A stretch of DNA of 64,000 nucleotides from Paenibacillus stellifer (GCF_000758685.1 NZ_CP009286.1:4122501-4186500), one strand, 5' to 3'. Positions 34,893-46,886 are shown, counted from the first letter of the stretch. A program made the numbers and translations. The notes: generated by a model from the sequence alone, not told the origin.

Positions 34893-36317
34893 TCAGTGTA
34901 TCGATTCGCGCAGCGTTTTTTTTCCGTTGCTGCGAAAGGAATGCAACAGCCCGGCACAGGATGCACCTACACACGCGGCACAAACCAGGAACACGACTGC
35001 ATAGCTTCTGTCCGATCCCGTGGATTCGCCGCCGATGACCAGTCCACCGGCTGCCGTGCCGAACATCATGCCGATGTTTCGGAACAAGGCCAGTACGCTG
35101 CTAATCATGCCAAGCTGCTCCTTGGGGGCCATTCCCATTACAATGCTCGTATTGGGCGAAGTAATCATGCCCATAGAGCAGCCTAGCAATACCACCGGCA
35201 ATGCCATGACTCCTGCTCCGAGAGCAGGTGCCGTTAAGCCCATCGCCAGCAAGGTAACGCTCATCAGCACAAGGCCGATAGCCAAGATTCCGAGCGGACC
35301 CTTGCGGTCGGCCAGACCTCCACCCAAGGGGGCCGTTACCACCAGCGCCAGCGGGTAGCCGAGCATAATGAGGCCAATCCAGGCCGGCTCCGTTCCGGCC
35401 AGCCGCAGCACCGCCGGCAGTGCCAGCTGTACAGCAAAGGCCGCCATGTACGTCACTACGGTAATTACGATCCCGATAGCTACATATCGGTTGGTGAATA
35501 ACGAAATTCCGCCGGCCGTAGGCGGAGACGTCGAGGCCGCCCCGCTGCGGCGGGAATGCCGCTCCTTGGCGGCGTAGGCCGTAGCTGTTGCGGCAGAGGC
35601 GGTAAACAGCAGCAGCACCGGCAGCGACAGAAACGAGGTGCGGCCGCCAAGATCGATAGCGATCATTAGCGTGGATAGGCAGACCGCAAACCACACTGCT
35701 GCTCCGATATCCAGCCGCCCGCCGGAGGTTTCCGTATCGCGCGGAATCCATTTCTGGGCCAGCACGGCTACAGTTCCGGCCACCGCCGCGAGCAGCCAGA
35801 AGTTGCTCTCCCAGGACAACCACTGGATCAGGAATCCGCCTACCCCCGGACCGGCCATGGAGCCGGCGGCCACAAAGGTGCTCATCAGGCCCAGTGCCCG
35901 GCCCCGCTGCTCCCGGGGAAAGACGGAGACAATGAGCGCCATGTTGGTTGCCTGGTACATGGAGGCACCGATGCCCTGAATAGTTCTGAAGAAGAGCAGC
36001 ATGGCTGCATTTTGGGACAAAGCGCAGCCAAGCGCTCCTATAGCAAAAGCGAACAGCCCGGTGTTATGTACACGCCGCCGGCCATGCATATCGCCAAGCC
36101 GTCCCATCAGCGGCAGCAGCACGGAGATGACTAGCAGATAGATGCTGACAACCCACTGTGCGGAGGCCACCGGTATTCCCAGATCCGCCGAAATATCTAC
36201 CAGCGCAATATTGAACATACCGGCGGACAGATTGGACAGGAAGGCGCCGAGGCAGATGACAATCTTGACCGCCGGACGATTCACCGCCTGGCCGGAAGCC
36301 GCGGCCGAGCTGCTCAT
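34893..36317 (-). CDS. MFS transporter, DHA2-type (probable 14-helix)
   Basis: A 474-residue major facilitator with the motif A region GRLGDMHGRRR after helix 2 and motif C-like GPGVGGFL in helix 5. It has about 13-14 hydrophobic helices, as in EmrB/QacA drug:proton antiporters. Its ATG overlaps the stop of the cysteine hydrolase gene by four bases, so it is the last gene of the five-gene operon and may export a product of that pathway. The substrate is unknown. Confidence 0.9.
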   Translation of the reverse strand: MSSSAAASGQAVNRPAVKIVICLGAFLSNLSAGMFNIALVDISADLGIPVASAQWVVSIYLLVISVLLPLMGRLGDMHGRRRVHNTGLFAFAIGALGCALSQNAAMLLFFRTIQGIGASMYQATNMALIVSVFPREQRGRALGLMSTFVAAGSMAGPGVGGFLIQWLSWESNFWLLAAVAGTVAVLAQKWIPRDTETSGGRLDIGAAVWFAVCLSTLMIAIDLGGRTSFLSLPVLLLFTASAATATAYAAKERHSRRSGAASTSPPTAGGISLFTNRYVAIGIVITVVTYMAAFAVQLALPAVLRLAGTEPAWIGLIMLGYPLALVVTAPLGGGLADRKGPLGILAIGLVLMSVTLLAMGLTAPALGAGVMALPVVLLGCSMGMITSPNTSIVMGMAPKEQLGMISSVLALFRNIGMMFGTAAGGLVIGGESTGSDRSYAVVFLVCAACVGASCAGLLHSFRSNGKKTLRESIH

Positions 36318-36952
36318 AATGCATTCTCAAGGGCCGATTCATGCCAGAGCTTCCACATATTCTCCACTTCCGCCGCTGACGAGACGACCCCGAAATAGCC
36401 TTTCATATTCTCCACAGTCATATCATGCGCAGCCCGTGAATACGAGGCGCAGGCATCCTCCGCCAGCACGATATGATAATCCAGCATAAAGCCGTCCCGC
36501 GCCGTTGATTCCACGCACACATTCGTGCTGACGCCCGTCATAATCAGCGTTTCAATCCGCAGCGAGCGCAGCACCGAATCGAGCCGGGTATGGATAAAGG
36601 CACTGTAGCGGTGCTTGTTGACTACCGTGTCCTCGGAAAGGGGCAGGACCTCGTAAAATTCCGCGCCCCAGCTCCCCTTGCGGCAAATTCCCAGCGAAGT
36701 GCGGCCGGAACGCGAAGCCCAGGCAGGCGAATCCGTCGCGCGCTCATGAAAAGTCTGAATAAAGATGACCTTCACGCCATGTTCCCTAGCGGCCGCGATG
36801 AGCCCATGCAGCCGGGGCATCATCTCCTTTACGGCGGACACATCACTCCCGCCCGCGGCCAGCACACCTTCCGGGTGACAGTAATCATTTTGCACATCAA
36901 CTACAATTAGTGCGGTTCTTTCCGGCATGATTAAATCGGCAGTTATCTCCAT
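36314..36952 (-). CDS. Isochorismatase-like cysteine hydrolase
   Basis: A 212-residue member of the isochorismatase/nicotinamidase fold. The triad can be read as Asp in LIVVDVQNDYCH, Lys in the HRYSAFIHTRLDSVL region, and Cys in GVSTNVCVESTARDGFML. Substrates in this family include isochorismate, nicotinamide, N-carbamoylsarcosine and ureidoacrylate; coupling with a NitT/TauT-type importer points to a small nitrogenous compound. The ATG at 36952 has AGGTGA eight bases upstream; an earlier GTG at 36964 overlaps that site. Confidence 0.87.
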   Translation of the reverse strand: MEITADLIMPERTALIVVDVQNDYCHPEGVLAAGGSDVSAVKEMMPRLHGLIAAAREHGVKVIFIQTFHERATDSPAWASRSGRTSLGICRKGSWGAEFYEVLPLSEDTVVNKHRYSAFIHTRLDSVLRSLRIETLIMTGVSTNVCVESTARDGFMLDYHIVLAEDACASYSRAAHDMTVENMKGYFGVVSSAAEVENMWKLWHESALENAL

Positions 36953-36994
36953 TTCTTTCGTCACCTCTTCGTATTATTAAGCCCCTATCGGCGC

Positions 36995-38047
36995 TTATTT
37001 CTCTGCTGTCTTGTTCACGAACTGCATATCGACCAATCCGTCGTACGTATATTCGCCCTTATAAATTCCCGTCTTGATCATCACATTCATATCCTTGTCC
37101 AGCGCTTCCTTGGAGATCATTCCGTCCGGGCTCCAGAGTTGGTCTTGATATGCGCGGTCCAGCGCCGCTTTCGCTGCCGTGTCCGACAGTGTCGGGAACT
37201 CCGCCTTCAACACCTTCATCGCCATCTCTTTGTCCTGCTGGATCGCTTTAAGCGCTTTGACTACGGCATTCACTGCCTTTTGCACCGTTTCCGGGTCCTT
37301 TTCAATCGTTGATTTCTTGACACTCAGCACCGAATAAGCATAATCGCCCATATCATGAAATTTGTAAAATGGCTCGCCCCACACGCCTTTATCAATGCCG
37401 TCGCTAATTTGCGGCTCTGCGCCATTGGCGATATCCGCTGCACCCTGCTGCACCGTCGCCACCACAGTCGAAGCGTCTGACGGCTCCAGCAGTTGAACAT
37501 CCTTCTGAGGATCAAGGCCAAGCTCCAGCAGCAGGTACTGGGTAAGCAGATTCGGCGTTCCGCCGTGGCGTCCCACGTTAATTTTTTTCCCATTTAAAAA
37601 TGCCTTTAAGTCTCCATCCGAGCTGCCTTCCGGAGCCGTGCCTTTCTTTGCCATCAAATACACATTGGCGCGGTTGACCACATTGCTTACGGAAATAATC
37701 GGATCGGAATTGCCTTGGTTCGCCAAGGCATTCGATTCCGGACCGCCGATCACGCCCCAGGCGTCCCCGCTGACCACCGAAGTTACATGCGCGCCCCCCG
37801 CAGCCTGGAGCATTTCCACCTTAAGCCCCTCCTCGGCAAAATACCCCTCGCGCTGTGCGACATACAATGGCAAATATCCAGTGTAATGAAGCGGTTCAGC
37901 GATAATTAGCTTCTTGAGGCCTTCTCCCCCGGCAGCAGCCGCCCCGGCTCCAACATCATCTTTGCCCCCGCAACCGGCCAGCAAAAGCATCGCGGAGATC
38001 AGCACCATAACGCCAGACAGCTTTATTGTTCGAACATTCTTCATCAT
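36995..38047 (-). CDS. ABC transporter substrate-binding lipoprotein, NMT1/SsuA-like
   Basis: A 350-residue lipoprotein with signal peptide ending MLLLAGCG and a periplasmic-binding fold of the NMT1/THI5-like group (LHYTGYLPLYVAQREGYFAEEGL near the N-terminus is the diagnostic motif). These proteins bind sulfonates, nitrate, taurine or pyrimidine thiamine precursors. GGGGAG precedes the ATG. It is encoded between the permease and cysteine hydrolase genes of the same operon. The sequence alone does not reveal the ligand. Confidence 0.9.
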   Translation of the reverse strand: MMKNVRTIKLSGVMVLISAMLLLAGCGGKDDVGAGAAAAGGEGLKKLIIAEPLHYTGYLPLYVAQREGYFAEEGLKVEMLQAAGGAHVTSVVSGDAWGVIGGPESNALANQGNSDPIISVSNVVNRANVYLMAKKGTAPEGSSDGDLKAFLNGKKINVGRHGGTPNLLTQYLLLELGLDPQKDVQLLEPSDASTVVATVQQGAADIANGAEPQISDGIDKGVWGEPFYKFHDMGDYAYSVLSVKKSTIEKDPETVQKAVNAVVKALKAIQQDKEMAMKVLKAEFPTLSDTAAKAALDRAYQDQLWSPDGMISKEALDKDMNVMIKTGIYKGEYTYDGLVDMQFVNKTAEK

Positions 38048-38083
38048 TTTCTCCCCTTTGATCGGATTTCTATCGATTTTGTG

Positions 38084-38974
38084 CTAAACCTTTTTCACTC
38101 CATAACCTTTGGACAGCCATTTCTCCAGCAGGACAACTCCCATATACATCACCATGGAGAGTACCGACAAGACCACTACGCCGACCCAGACCAGATTAAT
38201 ATCGAGAATGGTTCCGGCATAAATGACCATCCGTCCGATACCATGGCTGGAAGCGATAAACTCGCCGACAATCGCACCGGCCAGCGACAGGGCAATATTG
38301 ATCCGCAGGCTGCTAATCATCCAGGGCATGGCCCAGGGTATGACCACCTTGGTAAAAACCTGACGACGTTTCGCGCCAAGGGAGTACATCAGCTTCTCCA
38401 TATCCTTGTCCACACTCTGCACTCCGCTGTGTGCTGACAAGGCGGCGACGATGACCGTCATGGTGAATGCCAGCGCTACTTTGGAGAAAAAGCCGATACC
38501 CAACAGAATAACTAATACCGGAGCAAGCGCCAGCTTAGGCATCGCATTAAGCAGGATCAGGAACGGCTCGAAGATGCCGGCGAACTTCCGCGACCACCAG
38601 AACGACAGGCCGAGCAAGGAGCCCAGGACAGTCCCGCCGACAAAACCGAGAATCGTCGAACCGGAGGTGTAGGCGATATCCTCCAGCAGTGTGCCCTCCG
38701 TGATCTGCGTCCAGGTCGTGCTGAGGATGCGGCTCGGACTGCTCCAATAATAGGCATCCATCCAGCCGATGCGGGTTAACCCTTCCCAGAGAAGCACCGT
38801 CAGCAGCGCCACCGCCAGCCTTCCGATACTGATCAGCCGCTTGTTCCGCCGTTCCAACGCCTCTTCATCCTGAACGAAAGGCGTCGGCTGCTTCGTCTCC
38901 TGCTTCAAGGCAGGCGCGCTGTCCGCCGCTTCGAAATTATGAATGACATACCCTTTCTTCTGTACACTCTCCAT
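38084..38974 (-). CDS. ABC transporter permease, NitT/TauT family
   Basis: A 296-residue permease with an N-terminal soluble stretch of about 55 residues, then six hydrophobic helices and the EAA-type loop LMYSLGAKRRQVFTKVVIPWAMPWM. This is the SsuC/TauC type. It lies 57 bases after the ATPase gene and 36 before the binding protein gene in one operon. Confidence 0.9.
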   Translation of the reverse strand: MESVQKKGYVIHNFEAADSAPALKQETKQPTPFVQDEEALERRNKRLISIGRLAVALLTVLLWEGLTRIGWMDAYYWSSPSRILSTTWTQITEGTLLEDIAYTSGSTILGFVGGTVLGSLLGLSFWWSRKFAGIFEPFLILLNAMPKLALAPVLVILLGIGFFSKVALAFTMTVIVAALSAHSGVQSVDKDMEKLMYSLGAKRRQVFTKVVIPWAMPWMISSLRINIALSLAGAIVGEFIASSHGIGRMVIYAGTILDINLVWVGVVVLSVLSMVMYMGVVLLEKWLSKGYGVKKV

Positions 38975-39031
38975 CCTGTTCTCCCCCTTTAGTTATGTTT
39001 CATCCAGCTTGTCCGCAGCACTTGTCCGCAC

Positions 39032-39817
39032 TTACGATATATGCTCCGCCCGCTTTGTCCCGTTGTCCGACAGCAAATCAAGCAGATGGGCTTTAAGCTC
39101 CATAAAAGAAGCGGATACGGTATCCTCCATATGACGCGGGCGCGGCATATCCACCGAGATTTTGGAAATAATTCTTCCCGGCCGCCCCGAGAAGACGTAG
39201 ATGTCATCGGAGAGGTAAATCGCTTCGTCAATATCATGGGTAACGAACAGCACCGTCTTGCGGAAATCCTCCCAGATTTCCAGCAGCCAGTTCTGCATCG
39301 TAAGCCGGGTTTGGGCATCAAGCGCGCCGAATGGCTCGTCCAGCAGGATGATATCTCTGTCATACAGCAAGGTCCGCAGCAGCGCCGCCCGCTGCCGCAT
39401 TCCCCCGGAGAGCTCCGCCGGATAATGGCCGCCAAACCCTTTGAGTCCGTAACGGTCCATGAGCGGCTGGGCACGGGCCACCGCGTCCTTGCGCGGAACT
39501 CCGCGGATTTCCATGCCAAGGATGATGTTGTCCAGGATCGTTCTCCACGGCAGAAGCATATCTTTTTGCAGCATATAACCCACATGTCCCGTCTTCCCGA
39601 CGATATCCTCCCCGTCCGCCAGTACGCGGCCGGTAGATGGAGGAGTCAACCCGGCGATGATGTTGAAAAGCGTGGATTTACCGCAACCGCTCGGGCCAAT
39701 TATGCTGACAAATCTGCCTTCCTCAATGCTGAGATTGGTCTCCTGCATGGCCGCAATTTCCTTCCCGTCACGGCGGAACCATTTGCTTACTCCGGCAATT
39801 TCAATCTTGGTCTTCAT
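39032..39817 (-). CDS. ABC transporter ATP-binding protein, NitT/TauT family
   Basis: A 261-residue ATPase with Walker A GPSGCGKST, Q-loop VGYMLQKDMLLPWRT, signature LSGGMRQRAALLRTL, Walker B IILLDEPFGALDAQT and H-loop VTHDIDEA. The PW after the Q-loop is typical of SsuB/TauB-type proteins. The ATG at 39817 has AGGAGG eight bases upstream; the longer frame to 39856 has none. It is the first gene of the importer-hydrolase-MFS operon. Confidence 0.93.
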   Translation of the reverse strand: MKTKIEIAGVSKWFRRDGKEIAAMQETNLSIEEGRFVSIIGPSGCGKSTLFNIIAGLTPPSTGRVLADGEDIVGKTGHVGYMLQKDMLLPWRTILDNIILGMEIRGVPRKDAVARAQPLMDRYGLKGFGGHYPAELSGGMRQRAALLRTLLYDRDIILLDEPFGALDAQTRLTMQNWLLEIWEDFRKTVLFVTHDIDEAIYLSDDIYVFSGRPGRIISKISVDMPRPRHMEDTVSASFMELKAHLLDLLSDNGTKRAEHIS

Positions 39818-39878
39818 CTGTTCATCCTCCTGATTCATTTTGAGTTCGCAGCACAACTATTCAGCATCAGCAGATAAT

Positions 39879-39933
39879 AAAAAAGCCGCCAGTTTAAGAC
39901 ACAGCCCTATGGCTAATGTCCGAAACTGACGGC
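39879..39933 (-). terminator. Terminator after the MpsC-like gene
   Basis: On the minus strand GCCGTCAGTTT and AAACTGGCGGC pair around an inner GGACA...TGTC and AGCC...GGCT stem, then six T residues follow. The long, branched stem could be mistaken for a riboswitch, but the order (gene, stem, T-run) marks a terminator. Confidence 0.8.
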
Positions 39934-39952
39934 AGGTCGGCTCTCGTTTGTC

Positions 39953-40327
39953 CTAGAGTTCCAACGTAACGTTCAGATAATGCTCCAAGTCCTTCTCCAA
40001 AATTATGATCGTACCGGAATATTCGGTCTCCACATCATAATCTTTCAGAACGGCCTTGATATTCAATTGAAATTCATCCATAAACGCCTGCCTGATTTCA
40101 CGCTTGAACACCTCGTGCAGCACCAGATTGATTTCCCGGCCTGCGGAAGCGTTATGGGTATCCAATACCTTAAGTACTGGGACCCGGCTGTTGATGGATA
40201 AAATGATGATCTTGTTTCCGACAAAATCGACCTTCTGCTGTCTGACACCGGTGTTAAACAGCTTCTTGTTGATTTCATTGTAAATCCTGAGAATATCCTG
40301 TTTCCATTGACCGGCGGAAGTAATCAT
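39953..40327 (-). CDS. MpsC-like (DUF2294) protein
   Basis: A 124-residue soluble protein resembling the DUF2294 family: MITSAGQWKQDILRIYNEINKKLF, then GREINLVLHEVFKREIRQAF and a C-terminal IIILEKDLEHYLNV. In staphylococci MpsC-type proteins are encoded with a sodium-translocating membrane potential system, but no mpsA/B gene is present here, so that link is not supported. It has its own strong terminator and appears monocistronic. Confidence 0.75.
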   Translation of the reverse strand: MITSAGQWKQDILRIYNEINKKLFNTGVRQQKVDFVGNKIIILSINSRVPVLKVLDTHNASAGREINLVLHEVFKREIRQAFMDEFQLNIKAVLKDYDVETEYSGTIIILEKDLEHYLNVTLEL

Positions 40328-40509
40328 CTACGGTAACACCTCTGCTGCTAATATAATGTCATCATAAGTTACATAAGATTGAATTAAAACATCGTTACCC
40401 GCCGCTTATTACTCATTATAGAGAAAACCATGTCATTGTCAACAAGAAAAATGTAAGATCTAATAACATTTTGTCGATTTAACCGGATGGTACGTTAATT
40501 TATATAACA

Positions 40510-41565
40510 TTAATCTGCATAGCTTAGACCGTCAAAATACTCCGAAGCCTCAATGCCGTTAATACGGGAAAAGCCGCTGACCGCAACCCATCCCTTCACG
40601 CCGTCTTTGGTCACAACCGCACACCATTTTTGATTGTCCGTTTCGGTAATGACCGCTTTTTCTCCACCCTTGAGTATGGCGGCGGTGCCTGAATTGGTCG
40701 GTGATTTTTGCAGCTTTAGCTGTTTTTTGACGGTTACGATGGTGTTCATTTTATAGTAGGTCCGAGGGATGTGAACAAGCTTCCGACTCGCGGAGAGACT
40801 GTATTCATCGGAATAGAACCAGGTTTGAAGGATGTCGCCTCTTGTTTTTGTGACCAGCTTCCCCGAACCGTTCACCTTGATGACATGCTCTGCGCCTTGA
40901 ACCCGACCCATATAAATAAGCTTTCTGCCGTTATAGGAATAAAAATACGTGGAATAATCATCGCTCGGTCCGGATTCCGTAATTGCGATTTCTTTATACT
41001 TATCCTTTGAATCCAGATCGCAGATATACATGACGCCATCCAGATTATCACCTGTGCCGGACACGGAAGATTTATTGACTGTAAGCGTATAGCTATCGCC
41101 GCCTGCCGTACTTTTCAGCGTAACCGTGTCTTTTTTGCCGTCACCGTTCAAATCCAGTGTTGTCTTCATACCCTCGACTTTTTTGAAGTTTGCCTTCAGC
41201 TTGTCGGAATAGGCTTTGAGAAATTGGAGGTTTTTCTTCTCCACGCCGGACAGCAGGCTTTCATTGAAAGCGGGATTTTTCTTGTACCATGATTTCTCGG
41301 AAAAATAAGCCGAATAGTCCGCGTCCTTGAATATGTAGCCATGCCTTGCATAGATCTCATTTCTCGCATAATTCAACTTATAAGGGGATAATTCGTAAAC
41401 ATCCTGCTCCGTTAGAACAACCTTGCTGCTCTCGGGAATCACATAGTTTTCCAACTGATAAAAATTTGGCTTTTCGACTGCTGCCGATACGGCGGAATTC
41501 AACCCCTGTCCCCAAACAGCCGTAAACAAAAAAAGACCAGGAATAACCAACAAGAATTTCTTCAA
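40510..41565 (-). CDS. Secreted YARHG domain protein with repeat and SH3-like domain
   Basis: About 351 residues. A signal peptide (MKKFLLVIPGLFLFTAVWGQ from the TTG at 41565, AGGGATGG upstream) is followed by a YARHG domain (LNYARNEIYARHGYIFKD, about residues 65-130) and an FG-GAP-like stretch with a calcium-type DLNGDGKKD loop. A C-terminal bacterial SH3 domain (KLQKSPTNSGTAAILKGGEK) ends it. YARHG domains are extracellular and of unknown function; the SH3 suggests cell-wall contact. Confidence 0.85.
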   Translation of the reverse strand: MKKFLLVIPGLFLFTAVWGQGLNSAVSAAVEKPNFYQLENYVIPESSKVVLTEQDVYELSPYKLNYARNEIYARHGYIFKDADYSAYFSEKSWYKKNPAFNESLLSGVEKKNLQFLKAYSDKLKANFKKVEGMKTTLDLNGDGKKDTVTLKSTAGGDSYTLTVNKSSVSGTGDNLDGVMYICDLDSKDKYKEIAITESGPSDDYSTYFYSYNGRKLIYMGRVQGAEHVIKVNGSGKLVTKTRGDILQTWFYSDEYSLSASRKLVHIPRTYYKMNTIVTVKKQLKLQKSPTNSGTAAILKGGEKAVITETDNQKWCAVVTKDGVKGWVAVSGFSRINGIEASEYFDGLSYAD

Positions 41566-41666
41566 ATTCTCACCATCCCTTGGGAATAATATCCTTATTT
41601 CAGCATGTTTTTGATTTTTGTGCAACCCGGCGCGGCATCATTTCATCCTGTATGGAAAATAACATG

Positions 41667-41701
41667 CAAAAAACAGCCCCTCCTTCATAGGAGAGACTGC
41701 T
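41667..41701 (-). terminator. Terminator of the hrcA-grpE-dnaK-dnaJ operon
   Basis: On the minus strand AGCAGTCTCTCCT, loop ATGA and AGGAGGGGCTGTT pair over 13 positions (some G-U), followed by TTTT. It lies 25 bases past the dnaJ stop. prmA, which usually follows dnaJ, is therefore absent from this transcript. Confidence 0.85.
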
Positions 41702-41726
41702 CTCTGGTTTAAAGCGTTATAACGGA

Positions 41727-42848
41727 TCAATCCCCGCGGAACGCCCGCTTCATCCGGTCGAAGAAGGACTGTCCCTGCTCATGCGTGTTCTCGCCGTCAA
41801 AGGACGCGAACTGGCGCAGCAGATCCTTCTGTTCCTCGCTCAGCTTGCTCGGCGTCACGACGATCACCCGGACATGCTGATCGCCTGTGCCGGAGCCGCG
41901 AAGATGCGGAACGCCCTTGCCCTTCAGGCGGAAGAACGTGCCGGTCTGGGTGCCGGAAGGAATCTTCAGCTTGACCTTCTCGGTCAAGGTCGGAATTTCG
42001 ATTTCGTCCCCGAGCGCCGCCTGGGCGAAGGTCAGCGGAACCTCGCACAGAATGTCGTCGTTCTCCCGGATGAAGAAATCATGCGGCTTGACGCGGATCA
42101 CGATGTACAGGTCGCCGGAAGGACCGCCGCGCAGGCCGCCTTCGCCTTCCCCGTTCATCCGCAGCTGTGCGCCATCGTCTACGCCCGCCGGAATGCGGAC
42201 ATGGATCTTCCGCTGCTTCTTGACGCGGCCCTGGCCGGAACAGGTCGTGCACTTCTCTTTGATGATTTTGCCGGTGCCGTTACAGTTGGAGCATGGTCTG
42301 CGGTTCACCATCCGGCCAAGCGGCGTATTCTGCACGACTTCCTGCTGGCCGCTGCCATGGCAGACGGAGCAGACGGTCGGCTTCGTTCCGGGCTTCGCCC
42401 CGGAACCGAAGCAGGTGTCGCAAGTCTCGGTGCGCGGAATCGTGATGTCGCTCTCTTTGCCGAACACCGCTTCCTTGAATTCAATGGTCATCGTATACTG
42501 CAAATCATTGCCGCGCTGCGGAGCGTTGGGATCGCGCCGTCCGCCGCCGCCGAAGAACATGTCGAAGATATCGCCAAGACCGCCGAAATCTCCGCCGCCG
42601 CCGAAGCCGCCGCCCATTCCCTGGTTCGGGTCGATGTGTCCGTACTGGTCATATCTCGCCCGCGCCTGCGGATCGCTCAGCACGTCGTAGGCTTCCTTCA
42701 CTTCCTTAAACTTGGCCTCGGCGTCGCTGGCCTTGTTCACGTCGGGATGATACTGACGGGCGAGCTTGCGGTACGCCTTCTTGATCTCATCGTCCGACGC
42801 GCTCTTGTCAATGCCGAGCACCTCGTAATAATCGCGTTTGTCTGCCAC
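41727..42848 (-). CDS. dnaJ: Molecular chaperone DnaJ
   Basis: The Hsp40 partner of DnaK, 373 residues. J-domain with HPD (YHPDVN, about residues 34-39), Gly/Phe-rich linker (about 75-110, [15 protein letters not shown]), four CxxCxGxG zinc repeats ([32 protein letters not shown]) and the C-terminal substrate-binding domains. GTG at 42848 ([12 protein letters not shown]) has GGAGG eight bases upstream and matches the family start; the frame continues to 42857. It is the last gene of the heat-shock operon. Confidence 0.97.
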   Translation of the reverse strand: MADKRDYYEVLGIDKSASDDEIKKAYRKLARQYHPDVNKASDAEAKFKEVKEAYDVLSDPQARARYDQYGHIDPNQGMGGGFGGGGDFGGLGDIFDMFFGGGGRRDPNAPQRGNDLQYTMTIEFKEAVFGKESDITIPRTETCDTCFGSGAKPGTKPTVCSVCHGSGQQEVVQNTPLGRMVNRRPCSNCNGTGKIIKEKCTTCSGQGRVKKQRKIHVRIPAGVDDGAQLRMNGEGEGGLRGGPSGDLYIVIRVKPHDFFIRENDDILCEVPLTFAQAALGDEIEIPTLTEKVKLKIPSGTQTGTFFRLKGKGVPHLRGSGTGDQHVRVIVVTPSKLSEEQKDLLRQFASFDGENTHEQGQSFFDRMKRAFRGD

Positions 42849-42895
42849 TGCCTTCACCTCCGTACGGGAACGAACTATCCATTTCCCTTATTACA

Positions 42896-42942
42896 TATTA
42901 AAAGGAAAGCCAAAACGCGGGATGACCCGGTTTTGACCTTCC
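42896..42942 (-). terminator. Attenuator-like stem-loop between dnaK and dnaJ
   Basis: On the minus strand GGAAGGTCAAAACCGGG, loop TCAT and CCCGCGTTTTGGCTTTCC pair imperfectly, followed by TTTTAA. Placed inside the operon, it probably lowers dnaJ expression relative to dnaK or protects the upstream mRNA. Confidence 0.6.
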
Positions 42943-42967
42943 CTGAGCACTGCCTTGTCGTTTAACT

Positions 42968-45585
<2,618 letters not shown>

Positions 45586-45633
45586 GTCTGTTCACCTCCT
45601 TAAAATACTGACGGCAATCGGTATGCACTAACC

Positions 45634-46665
45634 TCACTTATACCAATGTCCCAGCAGCTCTGTCAAATCTCGGGACAAAACGCCCAAAATTCTCATAACC
45701 CTCGCGTACTCCATCCGGGTCGGACCCAGAATCCCGATGCTGCCGACCGCTTCGCCGTCAATGGAATACGTCGCGGTGATCAGGCTGCAGTCCGCAAAGG
45801 CTTCATGTTTGTTCTCGGTACCGATACGCACCTGGATGCCGCTGCCGTAGGCGGCGGGATCGAGCATCTTGAGCAGTGTCGGCGTCTCCTCCAGCAAATC
45901 AAGGATATCCTTAACCTTCTCGACATCCCTGAATTCCGGCTGAATCAGCATGTTGGTCGCGCCGCTGAGATAGACGCGCGGCTCCGAATCGCTGTCGAAG
46001 GCCGTGTCCAGCATCTGCATGAGTTCCTCGTAGTGCGAGATGTGGCGCTGCATTTCCTGGCCGAGCTCCGAATAGAGGCGGCTCTTCAGCTTGTAGAGCG
46101 GCACACCGATCAGCTTGCTGTTGAGCAGGTTGACTACCTTCTCCATTTCAGAGATCGAAATTTCCGGAGGGATGTTCACCTTCCGGTTCTCAACCTGTCC
46201 GGTGCTGGTCACGATAATCGCGACCGCGGTCCGGTCGTCCAGCGGCAGCAGTTGAAAATGCCGCAGGGAAGTATGAAAAACCTCCGGTCCCAGAAGGATG
46301 GAAGTGTAATTCGTCATATTGGATAGAATCAGGGCCGCATGCTGGATCAGCTGCTCGGTGGCATTCAGCTTCTCGGCGAAGAAAGCCCGGATCGTCTTCG
46401 TCTCGCTGAGATCAAGAGAGCTCCACGGAACCAGATGGTCTACATAGTACCGGTAGCCCTTGTGCGAGGGAATACGCCCTGCCGAAGTATGCGGTTGTTC
46501 CAGAAAGCCAAGCTCTTCCAGATCGGCCATTTCGTTGCGGATGGTCGCGGGACTGTACTTGACATCGCCGCGCTTGGAAATGCTGCGCGACCCAACCGGC
46601 TCGGCCGAGCGAATATAATCGTCCACGATGGCATTCAGTATCATTCTCTGGCGTTCGCTTAACAT
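45634..46665 (-). CDS. hrcA: Heat-inducible transcription repressor HrcA
   Basis: 343 residues with an N-terminal winged helix (MILNAIVDDYIRSAEPVGSRSISKRGDVKYSPATIRNEMADLEELGFL) and the GAF-like regulatory domain. It binds the CIRCE operator 36 bases upstream of its own start and represses the whole operon until heat shock removes it. AGGAGGGGG precedes the ATG. First gene of the operon. Confidence 0.97.
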   Translation of the reverse strand: MLSERQRMILNAIVDDYIRSAEPVGSRSISKRGDVKYSPATIRNEMADLEELGFLEQPHTSAGRIPSHKGYRYYVDHLVPWSSLDLSETKTIRAFFAEKLNATEQLIQHAALILSNMTNYTSILLGPEVFHTSLRHFQLLPLDDRTAVAIIVTSTGQVENRKVNIPPEISISEMEKVVNLLNSKLIGVPLYKLKSRLYSELGQEMQRHISHYEELMQMLDTAFDSDSEPRVYLSGATNMLIQPEFRDVEKVKDILDLLEETPTLLKMLDPAAYGSGIQVRIGTENKHEAFADCSLITATYSIDGEAVGSIGILGPTRMEYARVMRILGVLSRDLTELLGHWYK

Positions 46666-46700
46666 TATGTCCCCCTCCTAACCGCCTGCGAAGATGTTCG

Positions 46701-46727
46701 TTAGCACTCGTCACAGTTGAGTGCTAA
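46701..46727. promoter_or_regulatory. CIRCE operator
   Basis: TTAGCACTC, nine bases, GAGTGCTAA: a perfect match to the consensus HrcA operator, placed just downstream of the hrcA promoter. Confidence 0.98.
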
Positions 46728-46738
46728 CCGCTATTACA

Positions 46739-46768
46739 AAAATACCAAAAGGGCGGGAGCATTGTCAA
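46739..46768 (-). promoter_or_regulatory. Sigma-A promoter of hrcA-grpE-dnaK-dnaJ
   Basis: On the minus strand TTGACA (46768-46763), 18 bases, TATTTT (46744-46739). The CIRCE element begins at about the transcription start, as expected. Confidence 0.75.
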
Positions 46769-46886
46769 GTAAACGGACTGTCAATCCGGGAGGATTTTGC
46801 AGGCTTTATGAAAGTAACGCCGGCGCCCTCGGTGGACGCCGCACGTATGATTAGCTTGCAACAGGAATATCCCTGCACCGGAATCT

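Noticed and set aside
39879..39933. Possible riboswitch upstream of the NitT/TauT operon
   Set aside because: The branched stem ends in a T-run and directly follows the MpsC-like gene on the same strand, so it is better read as that gene's terminator. No known aptamer consensus was recognised.
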